Shown: one piece after another, positions 23,971-32,961 of the stretch
How positions within the stretch are numbered: the stretch's first letter is position 1
Layout: every line of letters begins with the position of its first letter
NCBI GenBank assembly: GCA_947567425.1
Contig: CANOLV010000006.1
Span: 59,238 to 123,237 of the forward strand
DNA from: an uncultured Porphyromonadaceae bacterium
GTDB taxonomy: Bacteria; Bacteroidota; Bacteroidia; Bacteroidales; Muribaculaceae
Length of the DNA: 64,000 bases
Direction of reading: 5' to 3'
The notes under the pieces: model-generated
Told to the model about the DNA's origin: nothing
The model's input: only the letters and a program-made list of their open reading frames with translations
Database searches by the model: none
Made by a program: the position numbers and the translations under genes

Positions 23971-26900
23971 ATGAAAGTAACTAAGTCCTTAATTCTAAGT
24001 CTGTTGCTGGCGGTGATGAGCTTCGTGCCCCTTGCCGCGCAGAACAGAACTGTGTCGGGCACAGTCGTCGACACCATGGATGAGCCATTGGCAGGCGTTA
24101 CCGTAATGCAGGTTGGAAGCCAAAACGGCGGCATGACCGACATGGACGGAAAGTTCACGCTTCAGGTTCCATCCGATGCTGTTGAATTGAATTTCACTTA
24201 CGTGGGATTCAAGGCTCAGAGAGTAAAAGTTGCTCCGGGCGAAAATGACATCCATGTAGTGATGCATGAGGATGCCGTGATGCTCGACGAGACAGTAGTG
24301 ATCGGCTACGGTACGCAGAAAAAGGTCAACTTGACCGGTGCCGTTGCCAGCGTAGGTTCAAAGGATCTTGAAAACCGTGTGTCGCACTCAGTGACCAACA
24401 TGCTTCAGGGTTCAGTGGCCGGTCTTAACATTACGACGTCTTCAGGTGCTCCCGGCCAGTCCGCAGCTATCAATGTACGTGGTACGACATCGATTAACGC
24501 TACCAATCCGCTGGTGCTTATCGATGGTGCTGAAGGAGAGCTCACCAATGTCAATCCTAACGACGTGGAGTCAATCTCTGTGATCAAGGATGCATCCGCA
24601 GCCGCTGTTTACGGAGCCCGCGCCGCATTCGGTGTAATTCTCGTGACCACCAAATCCGGTGCTGAGAAGGACGGCAAGGCCACAGTTCGCTATAGCGGGC
24701 GTGTTGGATGGGAAGAGCCTACCACTTCCACTGACTATGAGACTACCGGTTATTGGTCGGTCTACACGATGAACTTGTTCCAAATGGAGACCCGTGGCAC
24801 AAAGTATATCAATTATACCGACTACGATATGCAGCAGCTTCTTGCCCGCGTGCATGACAAGACTGAGCATCCCGACCGTCCATGGGTAGTTGAAGACACC
24901 CGCAACGGCCGTCGTCAGTGGGTATATTATGGCAACAATGACTGGTGGCACCAGCTTTACAATGACAAGCACCCGACTACTCAGCATAATGTGTCGATCA
25001 GCGGTGGAACAAAGGATATAAAGTACTATGTGTCCGGCGGACTTGATTGGCAGAAGGGTATTCTTAAGGAGAATCCTGATATTTTCCGTAAGTATAACTT
25101 GCGCTCGAAGATTGATTTCCGTATCAATAAATATGCTACATTCTCTAACAATACGTCTTATTATTCTTCCCAGTATGAATATCAAGGTGATGGAAGTGTC
25201 GAGAATACTCTTGCATACAGTGCGGCGCACGCTCTTCCGATATTCCCGATGAAGAACCCTGACGGTTCATGGTTGAGGGATACTCCATATTTCTCTTCAT
25301 CAAGCTACAGTGTTGCAAACGGTCGCCATATTTTGGCCGGCGAAGGCTCACACCGTAATGTCAAGCGCACCACCGACTTCTCAAATACAAGCCGCCTGGT
25401 GATCACTCCGTTCAAGCAGTTGAGCATTACAGCCGACTTCACATACCGATTCTTCCAGACTCGCAATACAAGCCGTTCGCAGAACATGACATATCGTGTA
25501 TATCCTGACGGACCTCTGCAGTCGTATGTGTCAGGTGCCGGTGAAGACCGTCTTGATGAAAGTGTCAACACCCGCAACTATATGTCGTATAACGTATACG
25601 CAACGTATACCGACACTTTTGCCGGTGCTCATAATCTTACCGTTACAGCCGGCTATAACAACGAATCCCTTAAGATTAAGAACATCGGAGTTGCTGCCGG
25701 AAATCTTTCCTCCTCTTCACTTGATGACTTGAATCTTGGAACAACTACCGCTTCTGACGGCAATTACAGCGGTGGTCAGAATGAATACATGCTTTCCGGT
25801 ATATTCGGACGTATCAACTATGACTACAAGGGACGTTATCTTTTTGAAGCCAGTGGACGTTACGACGGTTCTTCCAGATTCGGACGCGGCAACCGTTGGG
25901 GCTTCTTCCCGTCGGCTTCTGTGGGATGGCGTATTTCCGAGGAATCGTTCTTCTCACCGGCGCGCGACGTCGTTGACAATCTGAAGGTTCGTTTCTCTTA
26001 TGGTAGCCTCGGAAACCAAAATGTATCGTCTTATTATACGTTCTTGCGTCTTATTTCAGTTAATGACTTCGGTTCATTTACTTTTGGAGACGGTTCGGTT
26101 GGCAAGTATTCTTCTCTTGGAGCACCTATAGCTTCAGACCTTACTTGGGAAAAAGCTAATCAATATAATCTTGGTATCGACTACTCGATGCTTAATGGTA
26201 GGTTGAACTTTACCGGCGACGTATATATACGCGACACAAAGGATATGCTTACAGCAGGAGTAGCCCTTCCTGCAGTTTATGGTGCAGACGTGCCTGATAT
26301 GAACACTGCCGATCTCCGCACTAAAGGTTATGAACTTGCCATTAGCTGGCGCGATAACTTGCAACTGTTTGGCAAAACTCTTGACTATAGTATTGGATTC
26401 AATCTCAGCGACTACCGCAGTGAAATTACTAAGTATGATAACCCCAATAAGACTTTTGCAAAGGATTATTATGTAGGTATGCGTATAGGTGAAATTTGGG
26501 GATATGTTACGGATGGTCTGTATGCCACAGATGAGGAAGCTCAGGAGTATACCAAGAATCTCGCATTCTACAGTGGTCTTACCGGTAACCTGACCGGTGG
26601 ATGGAAGGCCGGTGACCTTAAGTTTATCGATGTCGATGGTGACGGAGAAATCGGTATAGGAAAAGATACTGCAGATAAACCTGGCGACCGTAAGATTTTG
26701 GGAAATTCGCTTCCAAGTCTTCAATACGGTATTACAGGAAGTTTGCGTTATTTAGGATTTGATGTTTCTGTATTCTTCCAGGGAACTGGTAACCATTATT
26801 GGTATCCTGAAAATGAGTCGTTCACGTTCTGGGGCCCCTACGGCTATCCTATGAACTCGTATCTGCCTACTAACTTTGTCAGCAACGTGTGGGCCGAGGA

Positions 26901-27234
26901 TAATCCCGGTGCATATTTTGCCCGTCCACGTTCTAATATAGCTACTGGCGGTTATCTCCGCTATGTCAATGACCGCTATCTGCAGAATATCCGCTACCTC
27001 CGCTTCAAGAATCTTACAGTGGGCTACACTATTCCTGCCAATATTACCAAGAAGGCCGGCATTGATCAGGTGCGTGTTTATTTCTCCGGAGAGAATCTCT
27101 GCTATTGGTCTCCTCTTAAGAAGCATTCAAAGTATATCGATCCAGAAGGTGCCATCAAGCGAAGCGGTTCATACAACCGTATGTTCTATCCTTGGCAGAA
27201 GACCTTTATGTTTGGTATAGACTTAACATTCTAA
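23971..27234 (+). CDS. SusC/RagA family TonB-linked outer-membrane transporter
   Basis: A 1087-residue TonB-dependent transporter. Signal peptide (residues 1-24, ending PLAAQ), carboxypeptidase-like domain with GTVVDTMDEPLAGV and DGKFTLQV, the SusC-type TonB box region DETVVIGYGTQKKVN near 105-120, a plug with NVRGTTSINA and VIKDASAAAVYGARAAFG, and a 22-strand type barrel ending in GIDLTF. Together with the SusD that follows, it forms a lid-and-barrel import pump for oligomers too large for porins, driven by TonB-ExbBD. The cargo cannot be read from sequence. The genes around it point to glycerophosphate-containing molecules rather than a plain polysaccharide, since no glycoside hydrolase is in the unit. 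Confidence 0.95.
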   Translation: MKVTKSLILSLLLAVMSFVPLAAQNRTVSGTVVDTMDEPLAGVTVMQVGSQNGGMTDMDGKFTLQVPSDAVELNFTYVGFKAQRVKVAPGENDIHVVMHEDAVMLDETVVIGYGTQKKVNLTGAVASVGSKDLENRVSHSVTNMLQGSVAGLNITTSSGAPGQSAAINVRGTTSINATNPLVLIDGAEGELTNVNPNDVESISVIKDASAAAVYGARAAFGVILVTTKSGAEKDGKATVRYSGRVGWEEPTTSTDYETTGYWSVYTMNLFQMETRGTKYINYTDYDMQQLLARVHDKTEHPDRPWVVEDTRNGRRQWVYYGNNDWWHQLYNDKHPTTQHNVSISGGTKDIKYYVSGGLDWQKGILKENPDIFRKYNLRSKIDFRINKYATFSNNTSYYSSQYEYQGDGSVENTLAYSAAHALPIFPMKNPDGSWLRDTPYFSSSSYSVANGRHILAGEGSHRNVKRTTDFSNTSRLVITPFKQLSITADFTYRFFQTRNTSRSQNMTYRVYPDGPLQSYVSGAGEDRLDESVNTRNYMSYNVYATYTDTFAGAHNLTVTAGYNNESLKIKNIGVAAGNLSSSSLDDLNLGTTTASDGNYSGGQNEYMLSGIFGRINYDYKGRYLFEASGRYDGSSRFGRGNRWGFFPSASVGWRISEESFFSPARDVVDNLKVRFSYGSLGNQNVSSYYTFLRLISVNDFGSFTFGDGSVGKYSSLGAPIASDLTWEKANQYNLGIDYSMLNGRLNFTGDVYIRDTKDMLTAGVALPAVYGADVPDMNTADLRTKGYELAISWRDNLQLFGKTLDYSIGFNLSDYRSEITKYDNPNKTFAKDYYVGMRIGEIWGYVTDGLYATDEEAQEYTKNLAFYSGLTGNLTGGWKAGDLKFIDVDGDGEIGIGKDTADKPGDRKILGNSLPSLQYGITGSLRYLGFDVSVFFQGTGNHYWYPENESFTFWGPYGYPMNSYLPTNFVSNVWAEDNPGAYFARPRSNIATGGYLRYVNDRYLQNIRYLRFKNLTVGYTIPANITKKAGIDQVRVYFSGENLCYWSPLKKHSKYIDPEGAIKRSGSYNRMFYPWQKTFMFGIDLTF

Positions 27235-27249
27235 TAACTAATGATTAAT

Positions 27250-29022
27250 ATGAAAAAATATATATTGCCATTTGCGGTTCTTTTGTCTATGGGATTTGTG
27301 TCTTGTGATGATTCACTTGATCTGAATCCGAAAGACCGCGTTGGAGAATCTGAATATTTCAGGACTGAAAGCGACCTTAAGCTGTTCACCAATCCTTATT
27401 ACAATAATATGCTTAATAAGGAGCCTTACGATGATCAGAGCGACTTGGTCGTATGCCAGAATCTTTCGAATGAAATGCGTGGCGGTACATTCCGTTCTAT
27501 TCCTAAGTCGGGTGGCGGATGGACATGGACAGATTTGCGTCGCATCAACTCTCTGTTGGCTCGTATAGACCGTTGCGAGGACGAAGATGCAGTGGTTAAA
27601 TACACGGCATTGTCCCGCTTTTTCCGTGCATATTTCTATTTTGAAAAGGTAAAGCGCTTTGGCGATGTGCCCTGGTATGACAAGGAACTTGGTTCGGCAG
27701 ATCCGGATCTATATAAGTCTCGCGACTCTCGTGAACTTGTTATGACCAATATGATTGCCGATGTTGATTACGCCATCGCTAATCTTCCTGATGAAAAGAC
27801 ACAGACCGATGTGCCTTATCGTGCGACAAAATGGGCAGCTATGGCATTGAAGGCTCAATTCTGCTTGTATGAGGGTACATTCCGTAAATATCATGGAGTT
27901 ACTCTTGAAGGCCACGATTATAAGTATTATCTCGAGCAGGCGGTTGATGCCGCGAACCAGCTTATGTCAGGAAATAAGTACAAGATTTATTCAAACGGAA
28001 ATCCCAACACTGCTTATCTGGAAATGTTCCGTGCGGAAAATGCAAACCCTGACGAATATATTTTGGCTATTAAGTTTGATGCCAAGACTCAGACTTTCCA
28101 CGATGCATACGGTTTTTCGTGTGTACTCTCCCGTGGTATGCCCGGTTATACCCGTAAGTTCGTCAATATGTATCTTATGAAGGATGGTACGGCATTCACC
28201 GATAAACCGGGATGGCAGGAGATGACATATGCTCAGGAAATGCAGAACCGTGACCCGCGTTTGCTTCAATCCATACGTTTCCCTGGATTTAAGTTGAATG
28301 GCAAAGCCGTAAAACCTAATCTTTCTGAGTCCGTTACCGGATACAATCCTATCAAATTTGTTCAGGATGGTATTACTCGAAGCGATAATTCTACTTGCGA
28401 TATTCCTGTTTACCGTTACGCCGAGGTGTTGTTGAACTATGCCGAGGCAAAAGCTGAGCTTGGTACTCTTACGCAGGATGATCTTGATAAGTCGATAAAC
28501 TTGCTTCGTGACCGTGTAGGTATGGCACATCTTGTTATGAGTTATGCAAATGCAAATCCTGACCGCTATTTATCTGATCCCGAGACTGGTTACAGTAACG
28601 TGGAAGGAGCGAATAAAGGTGTGATTCTTGAGATTCGTCGTGAACGGGCAGTTGAGCTTGCTCAGGAAGGTTTCCGTTGGAGCGACCTCGTGCGTTGGAA
28701 AGCCGGACTTTGTGTAAATCAGGATATTACCGGTATGTATTTCCCAGGACCTGGCGAATATGACTTTGATGGTGACGGAGCTGCGGATATTATTCTTTAT
28801 GGAGCAGGGCAGCAAAAGCCGACAGCGGCAGACGGAGTTCCTGTATATCAGATAGGTTCTGATGTATTTTTGACTGACGGTGATAAGGGTTACACCAATT
28901 ACCATCATAACATTACTCACGTATTCAATGAAGGCCGTGATTATTTCTATCCTATACCTTCCGATGAAATATCGCTATATCTGGAGAGAAATCCCGACTT
29001 TAAGCAGAACCCTGGCTGGTAA
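27250..29022 (+). CDS. SusD/RagB family nutrient-binding lipoprotein
   Basis: A 590-residue SusD-like lipoprotein: signal peptide, lipobox with C19 followed by DDSLDLNP, the standard SusD beginning. TPR-like helices show RFFRAYFYFEKVKRFGDVPW, and the C-terminal part has PVYRYAEVLLNYAEAKAE and RRERAVELAQEGFRWSDLVRW, both hallmarks of the family. It acts as the surface lid over the SusC barrel. The first ATG in the frame is at 27241, but MKKYILP at 27250 gives the normal signal peptide. It begins 15 bases after susC. Confidence 0.94.
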   Translation: MKKYILPFAVLLSMGFVSCDDSLDLNPKDRVGESEYFRTESDLKLFTNPYYNNMLNKEPYDDQSDLVVCQNLSNEMRGGTFRSIPKSGGGWTWTDLRRINSLLARIDRCEDEDAVVKYTALSRFFRAYFYFEKVKRFGDVPWYDKELGSADPDLYKSRDSRELVMTNMIADVDYAIANLPDEKTQTDVPYRATKWAAMALKAQFCLYEGTFRKYHGVTLEGHDYKYYLEQAVDAANQLMSGNKYKIYSNGNPNTAYLEMFRAENANPDEYILAIKFDAKTQTFHDAYGFSCVLSRGMPGYTRKFVNMYLMKDGTAFTDKPGWQEMTYAQEMQNRDPRLLQSIRFPGFKLNGKAVKPNLSESVTGYNPIKFVQDGITRSDNSTCDIPVYRYAEVLLNYAEAKAELGTLTQDDLDKSINLLRDRVGMAHLVMSYANANPDRYLSDPETGYSNVEGANKGVILEIRRERAVELAQEGFRWSDLVRWKAGLCVNQDITGMYFPGPGEYDFDGDGAADIILYGAGQQKPTAADGVPVYQIGSDVFLTDGDKGYTNYHHNITHVFNEGRDYFYPIPSDEISLYLERNPDFKQNPGW

Positions 29023-29055
29023 TAGTAAATCTAAAAGTAACAATCTGAAATCGAT

Positions 29056-30591
29056 ATGAAAATTAAACATTATATGATGGCCGCGCTCGTGCTGATGTCT
29101 TCATGCATGATGTCGAGCTGTAAGGACGACGACGATAATGGCGGTGTAGCCAAAGCTGTCCTTGCGAGCGCTTCTTTTCTGAATTTCCAGGAGACTTCAG
29201 CCACGCCCCAGTTGATCACGGTGTACTCCGATGCAAACTGGGTGGCAGAGGTGCCTGAATGGGTGAGCATATCGCCTGCTACCGGCGGTGCCGGAACTAC
29301 GGAAGTCACCGTATCGGTGACCGACAATCTCCGCGAGGGTACTCCGGACAATCCCCGTAAGGCTGATCTTATATTCCGTGGCAAGTCGCTTGCAAGCCGT
29401 GCATTCGTGACAGTGTCGCAGGCCGGTGACAAATACCGCGACTGCAAGGACTATACAGTGGAACAGCTGTATGGTGCCGCGGACGAGACCTGCATGTCGA
29501 TCACGAATGCTTTGATTACAGCTGTAACGGCTAATGGATTCGTGGTGACTAACAGCGACTATAAGTCATATATGCTCGTGACAAGCGATGCCGCTGTCAA
29601 TAAGGGTGACGTTGTGGATGTTCTATGTCAGAAGTTTACCGACAGCCAGTCGCTCGCGTATGTCGAGGCCGACGAAGTGACGGTAGTTTCTACAGGAAAT
29701 GTGGTTAACTTCCCGGAACCTGTCAATATCACTGAAAAGCTGGACGAATATAACTCTGACAAGCGCGAATATGTCGCAGTGGAAGGTTTGTTGAATGGTA
29801 CCAACGTCACGGTGACCGGTGCGAAACTTTCGATTTCTCTTGAGAATCTTCCTGCTTCGGTTGACTTAAGTGCCGTTAACGGTCATATCGTCAGAATGAA
29901 GGGTTACTTCGCCGGCGTGGCCGCTCCTGTGATGAAGCTTAATTATGCCGATATTGACGATCTCGGAGAGGCACAGACTATCTACTTCTCAGATGATTTG
30001 GAATGGCTTGCTCCGTGGTCGGCAGTAGGTAATGGAGAACCTGCCGGTCAGACAGTGGAGAAGAATGCCGACGACAATGCCTGCCAGCTTGCAACGCCGA
30101 AGATCGACGGTGTATCTGCTTATGACGAACTCGTTAACAGAGGTTATGCGATACCTGTGGTACACGCCGCCGGCAAGTCGGACCGTGCTCCGGGTGCGCA
30201 GACATACTTGCAGACAAACTACTTGAAGTTTGGTCTGACGGCTTATCAGTGCGGACTGACTCTTCCGTCGATAAGCGGAATTGAAGCCGGTGCTGCGGTT
30301 CACGTTTCGTTCCAGTGGTGCCCGATGGTACAGGGATCAGGAACTAAGGACCCGACAACTCTTGTGGTTGTAGTGGCTAACGGTGACGAAGAGATGATGT
30401 TTGATGTGGCTCCGCACGGAATCGGCAAGGAGGATGCACTTAAGTGGGTTGATGCCGACGTTGTGCTGACAGGCGCTACAGTCAACGAGAATACCAAGAT
30501 CACGATCCGCAACTCGGACGACCAGTGGCCGCACACAAGCACCCGCCGTTGGTTCATCGATAATATCAAGGTTTACAGTCCGATGCTCTAA
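29056..30591 (+). CDS. BACON-domain surface lipoprotein
   Basis: A 511-residue lipoprotein; either C17 or, more likely, C22 is the lipidated cysteine, since C22 is followed by the acidic surface-export pattern KDDDD. Residues about 38-122 form a BACON domain (PQLITVYSDANWVAEVPEWV), a carbohydrate- or mucin-binding type immunoglobulin-like fold. A middle domain (about 128-285) looks like the OB-type DUF5689 fold, and the last 220 residues are beta-rich with WFIDNIKVYS at the end, as in jelly-roll binding modules. There is no catalytic motif, so it is probably a surface ligand-binding protein for the SusCD pair. Last gene of its transcription unit; a strong hairpin follows. Confidence 0.83.
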   Translation: MKIKHYMMAALVLMSSCMMSSCKDDDDNGGVAKAVLASASFLNFQETSATPQLITVYSDANWVAEVPEWVSISPATGGAGTTEVTVSVTDNLREGTPDNPRKADLIFRGKSLASRAFVTVSQAGDKYRDCKDYTVEQLYGAADETCMSITNALITAVTANGFVVTNSDYKSYMLVTSDAAVNKGDVVDVLCQKFTDSQSLAYVEADEVTVVSTGNVVNFPEPVNITEKLDEYNSDKREYVAVEGLLNGTNVTVTGAKLSISLENLPASVDLSAVNGHIVRMKGYFAGVAAPVMKLNYADIDDLGEAQTIYFSDDLEWLAPWSAVGNGEPAGQTVEKNADDNACQLATPKIDGVSAYDELVNRGYAIPVVHAAGKSDRAPGAQTYLQTNYLKFGLTAYQCGLTLPSISGIEAGAAVHVSFQWCPMVQGSGTKDPTTLVVVVANGDEEMMFDVAPHGIGKEDALKWVDADVVLTGATVNENTKITIRNSDDQWPHTSTRRWFIDNIKVYSPML

Positions 30592-30619
30592 TAGTCTCAT
30601 AACCAATTTTACATAGGTG

Positions 30620-30660
30620 CGGGGGCCTGTCGATTTGCGGCAGGCCCCTGCTGTCATTTT
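30620..30660 (+). terminator. Terminator of the SusCD unit
   Basis: CGGGGGCCTG (30620-30629) pairs with CAGGCCCCTG (30641-30650) with one G-U pair, and TTTT follows at 30657-30660. Confidence 0.7.
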
Positions 30661-30680
30661 ATGGCTTGGGATTTTATGTT

Positions 30681-30688
30681 TAACTTTG
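30681..30688 (+). promoter_or_regulatory. -7 element of the ATP-grasp-like gene
   Basis: TAACTTTG matches TAnnTTTG and ends 7 bases before the ATG at 30696; no good -33 element is seen. This predicts a transcript with almost no leader. Confidence 0.55.
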
Positions 30689-30695
30689 TGGCGTA

Positions 30696-31820
30696 ATGGC
30701 AAAGGTCTATCTTTTTAATCCCGAAAATGATGTGGCGCTTGGATTCGGGCGTCGGAGTTTCACGCTCTCTCCGCTTGTTAAGGCTCTGCACGCCGACGGA
30801 GCTTCGCTGCCGATGTGGTATGCGGAGCCGGGCGGCTTTGTATATGATCCCTCGGCCGGCAGGTCGGTGGAGTGGTATGAATCGATGGCGGAGCTTTTCG
30901 GCATCGACGTATGCGTGGCCGACCGCGTCCCTTCCGGTCTTGACGGGAGTCCGTGGGGATGGTCGGAAGATGCATGCCGTCAATTGCGTATGGTCGGGGC
31001 TTCGGTGCTTGACGGTGAGGCCGTCGGCCGGTTAAGGCTTCTGAGCCACCGGCGCCTGACTGTGGATGTTATGACGAGGTTGAAAGCGGTGTTGTCGTTT
31101 CCGCTTCCGGAAGTCCCGGTTGAAGCCATGTCGGTCGATGATGTGCGGCAGGCATTCGGGATGTGGGGCGGACGGATGTTTGTCAAGGCTCCGTGGTCGA
31201 GCAGCGGTCGGGGTGTGATAATGGTGGAATCGTTGACCGAATCTGTAGAGGCGCGTGTGGCCAATATCCTGCGTCGGCAGGGGAGTGTTATGTGCGAGCC
31301 TGCAGTGGATAAACTGCGCGACTTTGCGATGGAATTCCGGGCATCGGAGGGCAGGGTGGAGTTTGCCGGATATTCTCTGTTTTTCAATGAGCATGGTTCG
31401 GCATACGGTGGAAACATTCTCGCTCCGGACCACGAACTGGAGTCGCTGTTGGTGGCCGACGGCGCATCGCCGGACCACCTGCATTCAGTAAGGCTTACGC
31501 TTACGGATATATTTAATGAACTTGTGGCGCCATATTATGATGGATATTTTGGAGTTGACATGATGCTTGCATCCGACGGTATGCTGGTGCCTTGCGTGGA
31601 GGTGAATCTGCGAATGACCATGGGAGCTGTAGCTGTAATCTGGCGCGACAGGTATATGTCGGAGGGGAGCCGTGGGCGGTTTTCAGTAGGACAGCTCACT
31701 GGTACAGGCCGTGGACCGCTTGTCGTGGAATCCGGTAGGCTTGTAGCGGGAAGCCTATGCCTTACGCCACCGCGCGACGTTGGTAAGTTTGAGTTTCGGA
31801 TAGATGTGTCAGAACTTTAA
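30696..31820 (+). CDS. ATP-grasp-like protein of unknown function
   Basis: A 374-residue soluble protein I cannot place in a named family. The second half has ATP-grasp features: MFVKAPWSSSGRGV near residue 166 fits the beta strand and glycine-rich loop that bind ATP phosphates, MEFRASEG near 211 and VDMMLASDGMLVPCVEVNLRMTMGA near 288 fit the metal-binding strand with its E-x-N-x-R pattern. The first 130 residues begin MAKVYLFNPENDVALG, conserved-looking and likely a pre-ATP-grasp domain. Such enzymes ligate a carboxylate to an amine or thiol; substrates are unknown. It is alone in its transcript, preceded by a -7 element at 30681 and ending 12 bases inside the convergent maf gene. Confidence 0.75.
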   Translation: MAKVYLFNPENDVALGFGRRSFTLSPLVKALHADGASLPMWYAEPGGFVYDPSAGRSVEWYESMAELFGIDVCVADRVPSGLDGSPWGWSEDACRQLRMVGASVLDGEAVGRLRLLSHRRLTVDVMTRLKAVLSFPLPEVPVEAMSVDDVRQAFGMWGGRMFVKAPWSSSGRGVIMVESLTESVEARVANILRRQGSVMCEPAVDKLRDFAMEFRASEGRVEFAGYSLFFNEHGSAYGGNILAPDHELESLLVADGASPDHLHSVRLTLTDIFNELVAPYYDGYFGVDMMLASDGMLVPCVEVNLRMTMGAVAVIWRDRYMSEGSRGRFSVGQLTGTGRGPLVVESGRLVAGSLCLTPPRDVGKFEFRIDVSEL

Positions 31821-32399
31821 CAGCTCATTGTAAAGTCGGTGGACCGGCAGCCCCATCACGTTGTAGTAGCTGCCGTGTATGCCTCTGATGCCAACCGCAC
31901 CGATCCATTCCTGTATGCCGTATGCGCCGGCTTTGTCAAGCGGCCGGAAAGTGGTCACGTAGTAGTCTATGACATCGTCCGGAAGAGGTGCGAACTCGAC
32001 GGCTGTGGATACTGAGAAAGTCACGGTCTTTTCCAAAGTGGCAAGCGTAACGCCTGTGACCACTTTATGGGTCCTTCCCGAAAGTTTATGCAGCATGGTT
32101 TTGGCCTGATCTTCCGAGGCCGGTTTGCCGAGTATCTCATTGTCGAGAATCACTATGGTGTCAGCTGTGACCACAAGCTGTTCAGGCTTCAGGATTCCGG
32201 CATATGCCTCGCTCTTTTTGCGCGACAGATAGGACGGAACTTCGTCGGGCGGCAACAACCTGGGATATGTTTCGTCGACTTCTATCGTATCGGCTATATC
32301 GAATTTCAGATTCAGCATCTCAAGCAGCTCCCGGCGTCGCGGTGAGTGGCTTGCCAATAAGATGCGGTGTTTAAGTCGGTTGTCCAGTGGGCTGTTCAT
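31809..32399 (-). CDS. maf: Maf-like nucleotide pyrophosphatase
   Basis: A 196-residue Maf/HAM1-fold protein. It opens with RILLASHSPRRRELLEML (residues 12-29), the conserved phosphate-binding segment, and has VDETYP, YLSRKKSEAYAG, VTADTIVILDNEILGKP with the catalytic aspartate, and SGRTHKVVTGV. Family members hydrolyse dTTP, UTP or modified nucleoside triphosphates to monophosphates and may guard against misincorporation or arrest septation. The longest frame begins at 32453 inside the kdsC gene; the ATG at 32397-32399 gives the standard N-terminus. Last gene of the five-gene minus operon, convergent with the ATP-grasp-like gene and overlapping it by 12 bases. Confidence 0.92.
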   Translation of the reverse strand: MNSPLDNRLKHRILLASHSPRRRELLEMLNLKFDIADTIEVDETYPRLLPPDEVPSYLSRKKSEAYAGILKPEQLVVTADTIVILDNEILGKPASEDQAKTMLHKLSGRTHKVVTGVTLATLEKTVTFSVSTAVEFAPLPDDVIDYYVTTFRPLDKAGAYGIQEWIGAVGIRGIHGSYYNVMGLPVHRLYNELLKF

Positions 32400-32430
32400 G
32401 TCGTTCTGACTTTGTGTTATACAGATTTGT

Positions 32431-32955
32431 CTACCATCCGAATGCCTTGGCATCGTTCATCCACAATCCTTGCGCCTTTAGAATCTCTTCGAGCAGGTCG
32501 CGGGCCACGCCTTGTCCGCCTGCTACGGGCGATATGTAGCGTGCCATCTCCTTTATGTCGACAGCAGCGTCTTTGGGAGCTACCGACAGCCCTACCTCCG
32601 CCATTGGTTGGTAGTCGGGAATGTCGTCGCCTACGAATGCTACCTCCTCGGGCTTCAGTGCCGACTGTCGCATCCATTCGTGGAGCACTTCGATTTTCCT
32701 GCCGGCTTTAAGATATATGTCTTTGATGCCGAGCGCCTCATAGCGCACTTTGATTGCGGGGGTGTCCGCTCCCGTTATTATGGCGAGCCGCAGGCCGCGC
32801 TTTACGGCCAGCTGGAGTGCGTAGCCGTCTTTGATGTTTACCATGCGCTGTGGAGTTCCGTCTGCTCCGAGCGGAATGCACGATGGAGAGAGCACGCCGT
32901 CGACATCGAATGCCACGGCTTTTATCTTGGTTAGGTCGTAGTCAATCTTGCTCAT
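32431..32955 (-). CDS. kdsC: KdsC-like 3-deoxy-D-manno-octulosonate 8-phosphate phosphatase
   Basis: A 174-residue capless HAD phosphatase of the KdsC/YrbI type. Motif I is AFDVDGVLSPS near residue 16, motif II IITGADTPA near 59, the lysine lies in YLKAGRKIEVLHEW near 80, and motif IV is FVGDDIPDYQPM near 106. The length and lack of a cap, with assembly as a tetramer, are typical. KdsC frees Kdo from Kdo-8-phosphate for lipopolysaccharide cores; the related Neu9P or KDN phosphatases are possible alternatives. It starts 6 bases after the DUF2520 gene in the same operon. Confidence 0.87.
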   Translation of the reverse strand: MSKIDYDLTKIKAVAFDVDGVLSPSCIPLGADGTPQRMVNIKDGYALQLAVKRGLRLAIITGADTPAIKVRYEALGIKDIYLKAGRKIEVLHEWMRQSALKPEEVAFVGDDIPDYQPMAEVGLSVAPKDAAVDIKEMARYISPVAGGQGVARDLLEEILKAQGLWMNDAKAFGW

Positions 32956-32961
32956 AATGCG

